A stretch of DNA of 64,000 nucleotides, taken from positions 1 to 64,000 of the forward strand of contig SZPK01000026.1 in the NCBI GenBank assembly GCA_030263665.1, in the 5' to 3' direction. The translations under genes and the position numbers were made by a program. The notes beneath the pieces were generated by a model. That model had not been told where the DNA came from and did no database searches. It saw only the letters and a program-made list of their open reading frames with translations. Below, piece by piece: positions 41,794 to 49,937 of the stretch; position 1 is the first letter of the stretch, and each line of letters starts with the position of its first letter. Origin of the DNA: Villigracilis sp024434165. GTDB taxonomy: Bacteria > Chloroflexota > Anaerolineae > Anaerolineales > Villigracilaceae.

Positions 41794-42653
41794 TAATAGC
41801 CGCCTCCGCGAACAAAAACGGGAAAGTATTCGCCCGTGCGCACGAAACCCATCTTTTGATAAAGCGCCAGCGAGGCGAGGTTATCTGCCTGTGTGTTTAC
41901 CGAGAGAGTACGGGGCGAGTGAACGCTCAACTGCCGGATCAAATCCCCGACCAGGGCGGTTCCAACCCCCAGACCTTGCGCTTCGGGCCGGACTGCGAGC
42001 CGGGCGAGGTGCGCCCCAAATGTATTCCCGGTGCTGATCTGATACCCGACTATTTGGAAATCGTTTTCCGCCACCGCGGCATGAATGGATTGCGAATACG
42101 CTCTTTGAAGCGAATCCAGCGAGTTGTGCCAGAAGGGACCGAACGCCGCCAGATCCAGCTGTGCGATTGCAAGGAGGTCGCCGGGCTGCATGGGGCGGAT
42201 GTGGATTCCGGTTGGGGTCGCAGCCGGCGGGGGAGGACCGCCGGGGCGCTGCAGGAGGACGATATCCTGCATCCGTTCGAAACCGCTCGAAAGCAGGAGG
42301 GATTGGAACCAGGGTTTGACGACAATGGCGGCAATTTGCGCGCGCGGGTTGGCGTGAAAGGCTTCGGCGCTGGCAACCTCCCAGAGGGCAGACCAGGCTT
42401 CGGGTCCAGCAAGATGCGCCTGGTGGGTAAAAAGACGAATCCAGGCTGCATCGGGCGGGTCTTCCGGGCAGGCAAGGGCGGCAGTGATCAGTCCGCCTTC
42501 ATCCAACACCCAGTAGTTTTGCGAGCCAATCCATTCAAGAGCGGAGCGCCAATCGAGATGACGGTGGGTTTTCGATTCGCGCTGAATGAGGCTGGCGATC
42601 TGGCGATGATCCTCTGCGACCGCGCGGCGAACCTGAAGGTTGAGGTTGATCAT
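41793..42653 (-). CDS. GNAT-family acetyltransferase with two GNAT-like halves
   Basis: The protein has 286 residues. The second half (about 150-286) is a complete GNAT domain with motif A ARLAVRPEAQGLGVGTALVG and motif B NLASLALYQKMGFVRTGEYF. The first half resembles a GNAT fold without the acetyl-CoA loop. Such double-domain proteins are common in Actinobacteria and Chloroflexota. Target amine unknown. The stop overlaps the V4R gene start by one base. Confidence 0.82.
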   Translation of the reverse strand: MINLNLQVRRAVAEDHRQIASLIQRESKTHRHLDWRSALEWIGSQNYWVLDEGGLITAALACPEDPPDAAWIRLFTHQAHLAGPEAWSALWEVASAEAFHANPRAQIAAIVVKPWFQSLLLSSGFERMQDIVLLQRPGGPPPPAATPTGIHIRPMQPGDLLAIAQLDLAAFGPFWHNSLDSLQRAYSQSIHAAVAENDFQIVGYQISTGNTFGAHLARLAVRPEAQGLGVGTALVGDLIRQLSVHSPRTLSVNTQADNLASLALYQKMGFVRTGEYFPVFVRGGGY

Positions 42654-42654
42654 T

Positions 42655-43176
42655 TCACTTGATGAAGCGCAGGAAGAATTTTAGAATGCGTTCGAAAAAT
42701 CCCGGGTTCTTTTTGACATCGAGCGAACCCATCATCTTGAAAGCGGATTCGGTGATTTTGCCGGTCTTGAGTTTGATGGCGGCGGCGGATTTCATGACCA
42801 TGGCGCGCAGGTCGCCTTCGTCAATCTGACCGAACAATTCGGCGGAGCGTTCGTATTTTTCGAGGGCTTCCTCGTAGCGGTTCAGGGCTTCGAGCGCGGC
42901 GGCTTGATTCCCCAATGCCATTGCCTGGCGTTTGAGGTCGTTTGCCCCGGCAAAGGTTTCATCGGTGCCGAGGGCGGCTTCGAGCGCTTCCTGCGGGCTG
43001 CCCGCCTGCAGCAGAGCGACGCTCAGGTTATTTTGCATTTCAGCCGCCAGCAAGCCGTTGCGACCGAGGGCGTAGCCTTCCGCCGCGCGGCGGAAATATT
43101 CGGCGGCTTCAGAGAAGTTTTTGTTTTCGAAGGCGCGTTTGCCTTCGGCGTCGAGTTGGTGGGGTTCAAGTGCCAT
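42655..43176 (-). CDS. Small TPR-repeat protein, 173 residues
   Basis: Three to four TPR units are visible (KRAFENKNFSEAAEYFRRAA, NNLSVALLQAGSPQEALEAA, AALEALNRYEEALEKYERSA). A short basic C-terminus (GFFERILKFFLRFIK) could bind membrane. It lies one base from the GNAT stop and 22 bases after the XRE gene, as part of one operon. Confidence 0.8.
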   Translation of the reverse strand: MALEPHQLDAEGKRAFENKNFSEAAEYFRRAAEGYALGRNGLLAAEMQNNLSVALLQAGSPQEALEAALGTDETFAGANDLKRQAMALGNQAAALEALNRYEEALEKYERSAELFGQIDEGDLRAMVMKSAAAIKLKTGKITESAFKMMGSLDVKKNPGFFERILKFFLRFIK

Positions 43177-43198
43177 GTGCGAATTTCAAAATACTCTC

Positions 43199-43873
43199 TT
43201 AGAGCGTGATATCCAGCAAGCCTTCGGCAACCGAGCGCAATTTTTCCCTGGACATGCTGCTGAGTTTCATTGCCAGTTCGAGGTAGGGGCGGTTGACCGG
43301 CTGGCAGACGAAATTCTGCACATCTTCGGGCAGTTCAAGGAATTTTTGCATGGCGCGCTGGCTGTTCATCCACTCGCCCACAGGTCCGCTTTGGTCGAAG
43401 AAGGTTTCGATGCGGCTGCCCAGCACCGCCAAAATGCTTTCCAGTTCGGGCACACTCACCGGGCGTTCGCCCAATTCGTACGATTTCAGCCTCGATTGTG
43501 AGATGCCTGTCGTCAAAGAAACCTGGCGGATGGACATGTTTGCCCGGGTGCGTTCCTGCCGCAGGAGCGCGCCGATCATGCGCTGGCGGAGCGCGATCAG
43601 GCGGGCGATATCCGCCGCTTCCATGGGAGAGGGGGCGTCGGACATGGTTTCGTTCCCCCAGAACTGGGAGATGGGAAGTTTCAGGAAATAAACAAGCGCT
43701 TCGAGTTCGGGCAGCGACGGTGAACGACGACCCTCTTCATAAGCGCGGAAGACACCGGGCTTGACGCCTATGGCATCGGCGCATTCCTTGATGCTGCGGC
43801 GTTCTGCCACGCGGGCATCCCGTATCAGCAAGCCGAGTTTCTTTTCACGAATGGTGATTTGGGCGTTGTTCAT
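43199..43873 (-). CDS. DNA-binding protein with two tandem XRE helix-turn-helix domains
   Basis: The protein has 224 residues. The first Cro/C1-type domain is near 12-70 (RRSIKECADAIGVKPGVFRA, then YEEGRRSPSLPELEALVYFL), the second near 100-155 (RANMSIRQVSLTTGISQSRL, then KSYELGERPVSVPELESILA). The C-terminal 60 residues are helical. It heads the operon XRE-TPR-GNAT-V4R-hydrolase and is a candidate for its regulator. Two DNA-binding units in one chain could recognise a pseudo-symmetric site as a monomer. Confidence 0.82.
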   Translation of the reverse strand: MNNAQITIREKKLGLLIRDARVAERRSIKECADAIGVKPGVFRAYEEGRRSPSLPELEALVYFLKLPISQFWGNETMSDAPSPMEAADIARLIALRQRMIGALLRQERTRANMSIRQVSLTTGISQSRLKSYELGERPVSVPELESILAVLGSRIETFFDQSGPVGEWMNSQRAMQKFLELPEDVQNFVCQPVNRPYLELAMKLSSMSREKLRSVAEGLLDITL

Positions 43874-43916
43874 GTTTCCTCGTTATCGGTGAATGCCCCG
43901 ATTATAGCAGAGTGTT

Positions 43917-45239
43917 TCACCGCCGCGCGGTGGGATCGGGCGCGGGCTTGCCCGTCATGAAGATTTCGGAGCCCAGTTTGTACCCCGCCGCTTCGAGCCG
44001 CGGCGTGAAGAGCGGACGTATGCCGGTGGGTCTCAACTCGCCCAACACCTTTCCATCCTGCGAGACGCCCGTCTGGTTGAATTTGAAGATGTCGGTGAGG
44101 ACCACCACATCGCCTTCCATGCCTGCCACCTCGGTGATGGAGGTGACTTTGCGTTGTCCGTCCTTGAGGCGGGTCTGCTGGACGATCAGGTCAATGGCGG
44201 ATGAGATCTGCGTCCGCACGACCTTGAGCGGCAGGTCCATGCCCGCCATCAGCACCAGCGTTTCCAGGCGCGAGAGCGCATCACGCGGACTGTTGGCATG
44301 GACGGTGGTGAGCGAGCCGTCGTGCCCGGTGTTCATTGCCTGGAGCATATCGAGGGCTTCGCCGCCGCGCACCTCCCCCACCACGATGCGGTCGGGACGC
44401 ATGCGCAGGGAGTTCTTGACCAGGTCGCGGATGGTCACGGCGTGGAGACCGTCCACATTCGGGGATTTGGTTTCCATGCGCATGACGTGGTCCTGCTGCA
44501 ACTGCAATTCGGCGGCGTCTTCGATGGTGATGATGCGCTCGTTCTCCGGGATGAAACTGGAGAGGACGTTCAGAAGCGTGGTCTTGCCGGAGCCGGTCCC
44601 GCCGGAAATGACGATATTGAAGCGGGCTTTGACACAGGCTTCCAGAAAGTCCGCCATCTGGCGCGAGAGCGAACCGAATTCGATCAGGTTTTCGACCGAG
44701 AGTTTATCCTTGCGGAATTTGCGGATGGTGATGGAGGGACCGTCAATCGCCACCGGGCGCACCACGGCATTGACGCGCGAGCCGTCGGGCAGGCGCGCAT
44801 CCACCGTGGGAGAGTCGTAATCCACCCGCCGGCCGAGGGGCAGGATAATGCGGTCAATGATTCGCAAGACGTGGTCTTCGTCATCGAACACGATGCTGGA
44901 CTTGGAGAGTTGTCCGCTTTTCTCGACAAAGACCTTCTTGGGACCGTTGACCATGATCTCGGAGACATCGGGGTCGTCCAACAGGGGCTGGATGGGACCG
45001 AAGCCAAGCAGGTCGTTGAAGACCTGTTTGAAGATTTCCCGCTTCACATCCTCCGGGAGTTTCAACTGCATCTGGTCGAAGATGCGGGTGATGTTTTGAT
45101 GGATGAACGAATTGCGCTGGGCGGCAGGGACTCCCTCCATTTCGATTGCACGCAGGAGGTTGTCGGTCAGGTATTTTTTCAGGCGAATCAGGTCCTGCGC
45201 CGTCAATCTCTGCGGCATACCGGGCGTTGCGGCGTTCAT
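43917..45239 (-). CDS. cpaF: CpaF/TadA-type secretion ATPase
   Basis: The protein has 440 residues. The N-terminal helical domain is followed by LLDDPDVSEIMVNGPKKVFV, typical of CpaF, and a RecA-like core with Walker A SGGTGSGKTTLLN near 215, the ASP box ITIEDAAELQL, and Walker B LRMRPDRIVVGEVRGGEALD. CpaF ATPases power assembly or retraction of Tad pili. Its start overlaps the small gene at 45236 as ATGA. No TadB/TadC platform, pilin, peptidase or secretin gene is nearby, so the ATPase works either with distant genes or in another way. Confidence 0.9.
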   Translation of the reverse strand: MNAATPGMPQRLTAQDLIRLKKYLTDNLLRAIEMEGVPAAQRNSFIHQNITRIFDQMQLKLPEDVKREIFKQVFNDLLGFGPIQPLLDDPDVSEIMVNGPKKVFVEKSGQLSKSSIVFDDEDHVLRIIDRIILPLGRRVDYDSPTVDARLPDGSRVNAVVRPVAIDGPSITIRKFRKDKLSVENLIEFGSLSRQMADFLEACVKARFNIVISGGTGSGKTTLLNVLSSFIPENERIITIEDAAELQLQQDHVMRMETKSPNVDGLHAVTIRDLVKNSLRMRPDRIVVGEVRGGEALDMLQAMNTGHDGSLTTVHANSPRDALSRLETLVLMAGMDLPLKVVRTQISSAIDLIVQQTRLKDGQRKVTSITEVAGMEGDVVVLTDIFKFNQTGVSQDGKVLGELRPTGIRPLFTPRLEAAGYKLGSEIFMTGKPAPDPTARR

Positions 45240-45535
45240 TCCCCCGCTTCCTTCCCGTTTTCCTCGTCCACGGGCATGACCCAGACGATCTGATCCTTTT
45301 GCACCGCCAGAAACGAGCTGGTGAACGCCTGATTGCCGTCCGCATCATAAATCACGGCATTGGTGACCGCCGTGAAATGTTCGCTGTTTTCCATTTCATC
45401 CTTGAGGCGTTCCCCCTGCCGCACATGCACCAGCCCGCGAATCAGATGGGTGGTGGTCTGGAGGATGGAGGGGATGGCGACTTTTTGGATTATGTTGGTG
45501 TAATACTTTCCCTTTTCGTCGTATTCGATTGTCAT
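45236..45535 (-). CDS. Small conserved-looking protein between cpaE and cpaF, 99 residues
   Basis: The sequence includes LIRGLVHVRQGERLKDEMEN and VIYDADGNQAFTSSFLAVQK ending in QIVWVMPVDE. This looks like a small beta-barrel domain of the DUF6812 kind, though I cannot confirm it. It overlaps cpaF by four bases and follows cpaE by 11, so it is an integral part of that operon. A comparable small protein (62157-62399) also stands next to a response regulator. Confidence 0.65.
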   Translation of the reverse strand: MTIEYDEKGKYYTNIIQKVAIPSILQTTTHLIRGLVHVRQGERLKDEMENSEHFTAVTNAVIYDADGNQAFTSSFLAVQKDQIVWVMPVDEENGKEAGE

Positions 45536-45546
45536 GATTCACTCCG

Positions 45547-46713
45547 TCAGGCTGGCACAAATTGCTCGCCGCGCAGTTTCCGGGCGAGCGCAGCCATTTC
45601 CTTTGCCGTATCGTGGAAAATGATGGAAGCCGTGTCGTTGGGGAATTTTAACGTAAAAGGCTGGTGGTGGCTGTTTGCAAAAGCGAAATTTGTGCCCAGG
45701 TAGGGCATGGCGGCGTTGATCGTGATTCCGAGCATCTTTTCGGCGTCCGTCTTGCTCAAGCCCTCCAGTCCCACGGCACGGTTCAGAATCGTATAAACCG
45801 AATCGAGATGCACCCCCTTGCTCTTCAGGTAATCCAGGAGAATCTTTGTCAGCGAAACGGTGCTGATATCGGTGCTGATGAGCAGGGCGATCAGGTCGGC
45901 ATGCTGGAGGAGCGGCAGGGTGATTTTCGACAACGAGCGTCCGATGTCAATCAGGACGTAATCGTAGGAGGTTTTCAACGAAGTGACGATATCCCAGATG
46001 CGCCCGACGTTGAGCTGGTTACTGCGCTCCGGGTCGGGCGAACCCGCCAGCAGGTTGAAACGCCAGATGTTCATCGCCGGCAGGTGGCGGCGGAAGAACT
46101 CCGGCGTGGTCTCGTCGGCGGGCAGGTCTGCGACGCTGACGATGTTCATATCGCCGGTGTAGCCGACGATCGGGGCAATCGAACCGATGGGAAGCACCAG
46201 ATCCAGAACCGCCAGGCGCGCTTCCGGCTGGAACTGGGCGATGTTCATGGCGATGTTCGCGCACATGGACGAGGTTCCCGTTCCGCCCTTGGCGCTCAGG
46301 AAAATGATCGAAAGACCGCCCTGTTTCATCACTTCCTCGGTCAGCCCAAGCAGGCGAACCAGCGCATCCTTGAGCAGCGGCACCGCCTGCCCGGACTTCA
46401 TGATGAACTCGTTGAAACCGGCATCCAGGCAGGTTTGCCTGCGCGAACTTCTCGGGTCGCTGCTCAGGGCAACGAGCGGCATTGGCGACGTCCGCGCATC
46501 GTTCCGCAATTTCGAGGCGAATTCCTCCCCCGTCAGGTCTGGCATGACCGGGTCGGCAACGATCAGGTCGGGTCTGTCGCGCCAGGAATAGATCAGCCCT
46601 TCCTTGCCGGACCCGGCTTGAATTACGTCATAGTTCGATTCGTACAGTTTTTTGGCAATAAAGTTCCGGCTGGCGACATCGGCATCCACGATAAGAATTC
46701 TTTTTTGGGGCAT
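45547..46713 (-). CDS. cpaE: CpaE/TadZ-like protein: receiver domain plus ParA/MinD-type ATPase
   Basis: The protein has 388 residues. About 1-120 form a receiver domain with VDAD near the start, the acceptor Asp in DLIVADPVMPDLTG and a Lys in FIMKSGQ. About 135-388 are a MinD-like ATPase. Its deviant Walker A reads FLSAKGGTGTSS, with the second Lys replaced, as is common in CpaE/TadZ proteins, and YDYVLIDIGRSLSKITLPLL is the switch II region. CpaE localises Tad machinery to a cell pole or site. The receiver could link it to the two kinases of the same operon. Confidence 0.87.
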   Translation of the reverse strand: MPQKRILIVDADVASRNFIAKKLYESNYDVIQAGSGKEGLIYSWRDRPDLIVADPVMPDLTGEEFASKLRNDARTSPMPLVALSSDPRSSRRQTCLDAGFNEFIMKSGQAVPLLKDALVRLLGLTEEVMKQGGLSIIFLSAKGGTGTSSMCANIAMNIAQFQPEARLAVLDLVLPIGSIAPIVGYTGDMNIVSVADLPADETTPEFFRRHLPAMNIWRFNLLAGSPDPERSNQLNVGRIWDIVTSLKTSYDYVLIDIGRSLSKITLPLLQHADLIALLISTDISTVSLTKILLDYLKSKGVHLDSVYTILNRAVGLEGLSKTDAEKMLGITINAAMPYLGTNFAFANSHHQPFTLKFPNDTASIIFHDTAKEMAALARKLRGEQFVPA

Positions 46714-46752
46714 GAGAAGTCATCCTTTGCATGCCTCCCATGAGAGGTCGTC

Positions 46753-47448
46753 TCACGATTCGATGGGGGGCATCAAATATCCCAATCCGGAGCGCGTGAC
46801 GATGTGCCGCGGATTGTGGGCGTCCTTCTCCAGTTTTTGGCGCAGGCGGGCGATGCTCACCCACAGGATCTCCTTGTCGTTCTTGTATTCCACACCCCAA
46901 ACGCTCGTAAGCAGATCCTCCGATGTAAGAATCTTGCCGATGTTATGCGCAAACTGAAGCAGGAGTCGATATTCGGTGGCGGAGAGAGAGACGGGCTCCT
47001 CTCCGCGCCAGACCTCCGCTCTGGCAAAATCAATCCTCAGATCGTCGTGAGTGAAGAAGCGCACCTGACCCGCATCGGTGGGCGGCTGGGCGCGGCGCAA
47101 AACCGCCCGAACGCGCGCCAGCAATTCCGTCGCCGAAAACGGCTTGACCAGGTAATCGTCCGCGCCCAGGTCCAGCCCGCGGACACGGTCGTGTTCCTCG
47201 CCGCGCGCCGTCAGAATGACGATGGGCACGTTGGAGAACTCGCGCAGGCGCTGGCAGACCCCGAAACCATCCAGCCGCGGCATCATCACATCCAGCAGGA
47301 CCAGGTCAATCGGCTGGGAGGAAAATACATCCAGCGCCTGCACCCCGTCCTGGGCGGTCGTCACTTCATAGCCTTCCGTCCGCAGGTTCGCCTCCAACAA
47401 GCGCAGATAGCGGGGTTCATCATCAACGATCAAGATACGCTTTGCCAT
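46753..47448 (-). CDS. OmpR/PhoB-family response regulator
   Basis: The protein has 231 residues. The receiver has VDDEPRYLR, the acceptor Asp in LVLLDVMMPRLDG, and the Lys in DDYLVKPFSATEL. The C-terminal winged helix contains VSLSATEYRLLLQFAHNIG and the final ITRSGLGYLMP. It follows the GAF kinase by 34 bases and precedes cpaE by 39, and closely resembles the regulator at 61439-62155, suggesting a duplicated pair. Confidence 0.9.
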   Translation of the reverse strand: MAKRILIVDDEPRYLRLLEANLRTEGYEVTTAQDGVQALDVFSSQPIDLVLLDVMMPRLDGFGVCQRLREFSNVPIVILTARGEEHDRVRGLDLGADDYLVKPFSATELLARVRAVLRRAQPPTDAGQVRFFTHDDLRIDFARAEVWRGEEPVSLSATEYRLLLQFAHNIGKILTSEDLLTSVWGVEYKNDKEILWVSIARLRQKLEKDAHNPRHIVTRSGLGYLMPPIES

Positions 47449-47482
47449 CGTGTCTCTCCTTGGGACAAAAGAATGAAAACGG

Positions 47483-48673
47483 TCAAAGCGTTGGATTGGC
47501 AGGCAGTTCGATGAAAAACGTCGTGCCTTTATCCAACATTGACTCTACCCAAATCTTACCATGATGCGCCATAACAATTTGCTTGCAAATGTACAGCCCC
47601 AGCCCGGTGCCGGTCACGGTCCGTTCGCCGGGGACGCGGTAGAAGCGTTCAAAAAGGAAGGGCAGAAAATCCTCGGGGATGCCGTCGCCTTCGTCGCCAA
47701 AGGAGATAAGCACCTTGTTATCCAGCGCCCTTGCCTTGATGGTGATCTTCGAACCGGGGGCATATTTGATGGCATTGCTGAACAGGTTCTCGAAGACCTG
47801 CGAAAGCCGCACGCCGTCGCCGAGGACGGGCGGAAGGGGTTCCAGGAAAAATTCGATGTTCAGATTCGGATGATGCGTGTTGACGCGCGTCGAAACGTCG
47901 CGGATCAGCGCATCGAGACGCAGGGGCGAAAACTTGAATTGCAGGGTCTTGCTTTGCAGGCGGGCGGATTCGAGCATGTCCTCGATCAGTTTCGTCAGGC
48001 GATCCGCTTCTTCATCTATGATGGTGAGGAACTCGCGCTGGGTCTCGTCGTCCCACGTCGTATCCTGGCGCAGGAGGCTGGTACTGTACCCCTTGATGAA
48101 ACCGAGCGGCGTGCGCAGCTCGTGGGAAATGGTCGAGACGAAATCGTCCTGCAGGCGCATCTGCCGCTGGACCGAATCCAATTCCGCACGCGCCTCCTGG
48201 AGTTCCTTGCGTTCGATCAATGCGGACGACCAGAACGCCTGCAGGGAGGCGATATGGATATGGTCGTCGGTGAATTCGGGTCCGCCGAAACGCACGAACA
48301 GAAGCGCGCCGCGAATCTTCGAGCCGATGCGCAGGGGCATCCCGATCAAATAAGGCTGCGTCATCCGGTTGCCGTAACGCATCTTCGAGCGCGGCTCACG
48401 GATCGCAGTACGCCCCGTCCGAATCACATCGCTCGCCACGATCTCTCCCCAGGCGGCGTCGGCTTCGGCGTTCTTTCCGCGCCCCATGGCGCGCGCGTAA
48501 ACGACATCCAGGCTCTTCTCATGCAGGTCTTCCAGGTAGATCGCAACGTTATCGAACACGAATGCGCCCCGCAGGGAAAGGAACAGCGTATCCAAGGCGG
48601 CTTTCAGGTCCTGCTTTTTTTGCACTTCCTGAAAGATGTGATGCAGTTGCGCGAGCGTGACCGGTTGATTCAT
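47483..48673 (-). CDS. GAF-domain sensor histidine kinase
   Basis: The protein has 396 residues with no membrane helix. About 15-150 are a GAF domain (AFVFDNVAIYLEDLHEKSLD, then MPLRIGSKIRGALLFVRFGG). The HisKA helix reads DFVSTISHELRTPLGFIKGY, and the HATPase has FSNAIKYAPGS, FGDEGDGIPEDF and GTGLGLYICKQ. It starts three bases after the previous kinase ends, so the two kinases are made together and may act on the same regulator. Confidence 0.9.
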   Translation of the reverse strand: MNQPVTLAQLHHIFQEVQKKQDLKAALDTLFLSLRGAFVFDNVAIYLEDLHEKSLDVVYARAMGRGKNAEADAAWGEIVASDVIRTGRTAIREPRSKMRYGNRMTQPYLIGMPLRIGSKIRGALLFVRFGGPEFTDDHIHIASLQAFWSSALIERKELQEARAELDSVQRQMRLQDDFVSTISHELRTPLGFIKGYSTSLLRQDTTWDDETQREFLTIIDEEADRLTKLIEDMLESARLQSKTLQFKFSPLRLDALIRDVSTRVNTHHPNLNIEFFLEPLPPVLGDGVRLSQVFENLFSNAIKYAPGSKITIKARALDNKVLISFGDEGDGIPEDFLPFLFERFYRVPGERTVTGTGLGLYICKQIVMAHHGKIWVESMLDKGTTFFIELPANPTL

Positions 48674-48676
48674 GGA

Positions 48677-49699
48677 TTAATCCCGGATCGCAAGCAGCGG
48701 GAATTTGAAGACCGAGCCCTTGCCCTCCGCCGATTTGACATCCAGCAGGGAGCCGTGCGCTTCGATGATCTGACGGACGAGCGAAAGCCCCAGCCCGGTC
48801 CCGCCGTAGCGCCTTGTGGAGGAACCGTCCAGTTGGTGGAAAGGCTCGAAGATTTCCTTCATGCGGCCCTGCGGGATGCCGATGCCCGTATCCGAAACCG
48901 AGACCTGAACGAGATTGCTGCCCTCCTCCCGGACGGAGATCGTCACGCTTCCGCCAGACGGAGTGAACTTGATCCCGTTATCGAGGAGTTGGTTCACCAC
49001 CCAGCCGAGTTTTTCCGAATCCGCCTGCACGGGCGGCAGGGTATCGGGGATGTCGGTCTGGAGTTTTACGCCGCGTTCCTCCGCCTTGTTGACCGCGGAC
49101 TTGGCGGCAAGCGAAGCCAGGCGGCGGATATCCACAACGTCGAGTTTCATGCTTAGTTCGCCGCGCGAAGCCAGCGAGAACATGATCAGGTCTTCGATCA
49201 TGCTTTCGAGTTTCCCCGCGGCGCGCTGACTTACCGAGAGGGCGTGGCGCTGTTCGGGGGTGATTCCCCCCAGCGACTCGGTAATGAGCAGTTCCAGATA
49301 GCCTTTGATGTGCGTAAGCGGCGTGCGCAGTTCGTGCGAGATGTTCGAGACGAAGTTCGCCTTCATCTGGCTGAGTTCCGAAAGCCGGTTGAGCGCTTCG
49401 TTCAGGTCGGCGGTGCGCTCGCGGACGCGCTGTTCGAGGTTGCGGTTCGCCGCCTGCAGCGCGGAGCGCAGCTGCAGAATCTGCTCGGTGATCGCCTGGT
49501 CGAGCGTGGCGCGGTCGAGCAGGTTCAAGTCCATCAATGCCTGACCCAACATGCAGGGGACGCCCTTTGCCATTTGATCCTGCTGGTAATCGAGCGCGCG
49601 CATCAGATCGTTATTGTTGATCAAGCCTTTTTGGACAAGATATTCCCCTAAACGCGGAATTAACATTTCGGGCGTCAGTTTGGAGGCGTTCGGTAACAT
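48677..49699 (-). CDS. Sensor histidine kinase with N-terminal type II secretion/MshE-type (T2SSE_N) domain
   Basis: The protein has 340 residues from ATG 49699 (GGAGA upstream). Residues about 15-80 match the GspE/MshE N-terminal domain, with two copies of the LGEYLVQKGLI / LGQALMDLNLL pattern, a fold known to bind c-di-GMP in some type IV pilus ATPases. A coiled coil leads to HisKA (FVSNISHELRTPLTHIKGYL) and HATPase (NQLLDNGIKFTPSGG, DTGIGIPQG, GGTGLGLSLVRQI). It is first gene of the kinase-regulator-CpaE-CpaF operon, so its input domain and its operon partners both point to pilus or secretion control. Confidence 0.87.
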   Translation of the reverse strand: MLPNASKLTPEMLIPRLGEYLVQKGLINNNDLMRALDYQQDQMAKGVPCMLGQALMDLNLLDRATLDQAITEQILQLRSALQAANRNLEQRVRERTADLNEALNRLSELSQMKANFVSNISHELRTPLTHIKGYLELLITESLGGITPEQRHALSVSQRAAGKLESMIEDLIMFSLASRGELSMKLDVVDIRRLASLAAKSAVNKAEERGVKLQTDIPDTLPPVQADSEKLGWVVNQLLDNGIKFTPSGGSVTISVREEGSNLVQVSVSDTGIGIPQGRMKEIFEPFHQLDGSSTRRYGGTGLGLSLVRQIIEAHGSLLDVKSAEGKGSVFKFPLLAIRD

Positions 49700-49756
49700 G
49701 GCATCTCCAATCGCTAAGATAAACTGGTTCCGCCGTTTTTAACGGGAAAACCGTTC

Positions 49757-49875
49757 TAAGTAGTCGGTCGTAAGTTTTTAGAAAACAAATTTCTGCTCAA
49801 GCCGCCGCCGTTCGCTGCACGAAGACGCCGCCGGGAGCATATTTTTTTATTAAATCTATTTCGACCGACCACTTA
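49757..49875. repeat. MITE-like palindromic repeat, family 1, copy C (full length)
   Basis: It starts TAAGTAGTCGGTCGTAAGTT and ends TTTCGACCGACCACTTA, so the terminal 16-17 bases are imperfect inverted repeats. Between them lie AAACAAATTTCTGCTCAAGC, a GC-rich core and GGGAGCATATTTTTTTATTA. At 119 bases it is the most complete copy. It sits between the kinase operon promoter region and the end of the amidohydrolase gene. Confidence 0.75.
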
Positions 49876-49937
49876 AACACAAAGGACACGAGGGTCACGA
49901 CCTTGGCGCCCTTCATGTTCGGGCTCTTTCCCGCCAA

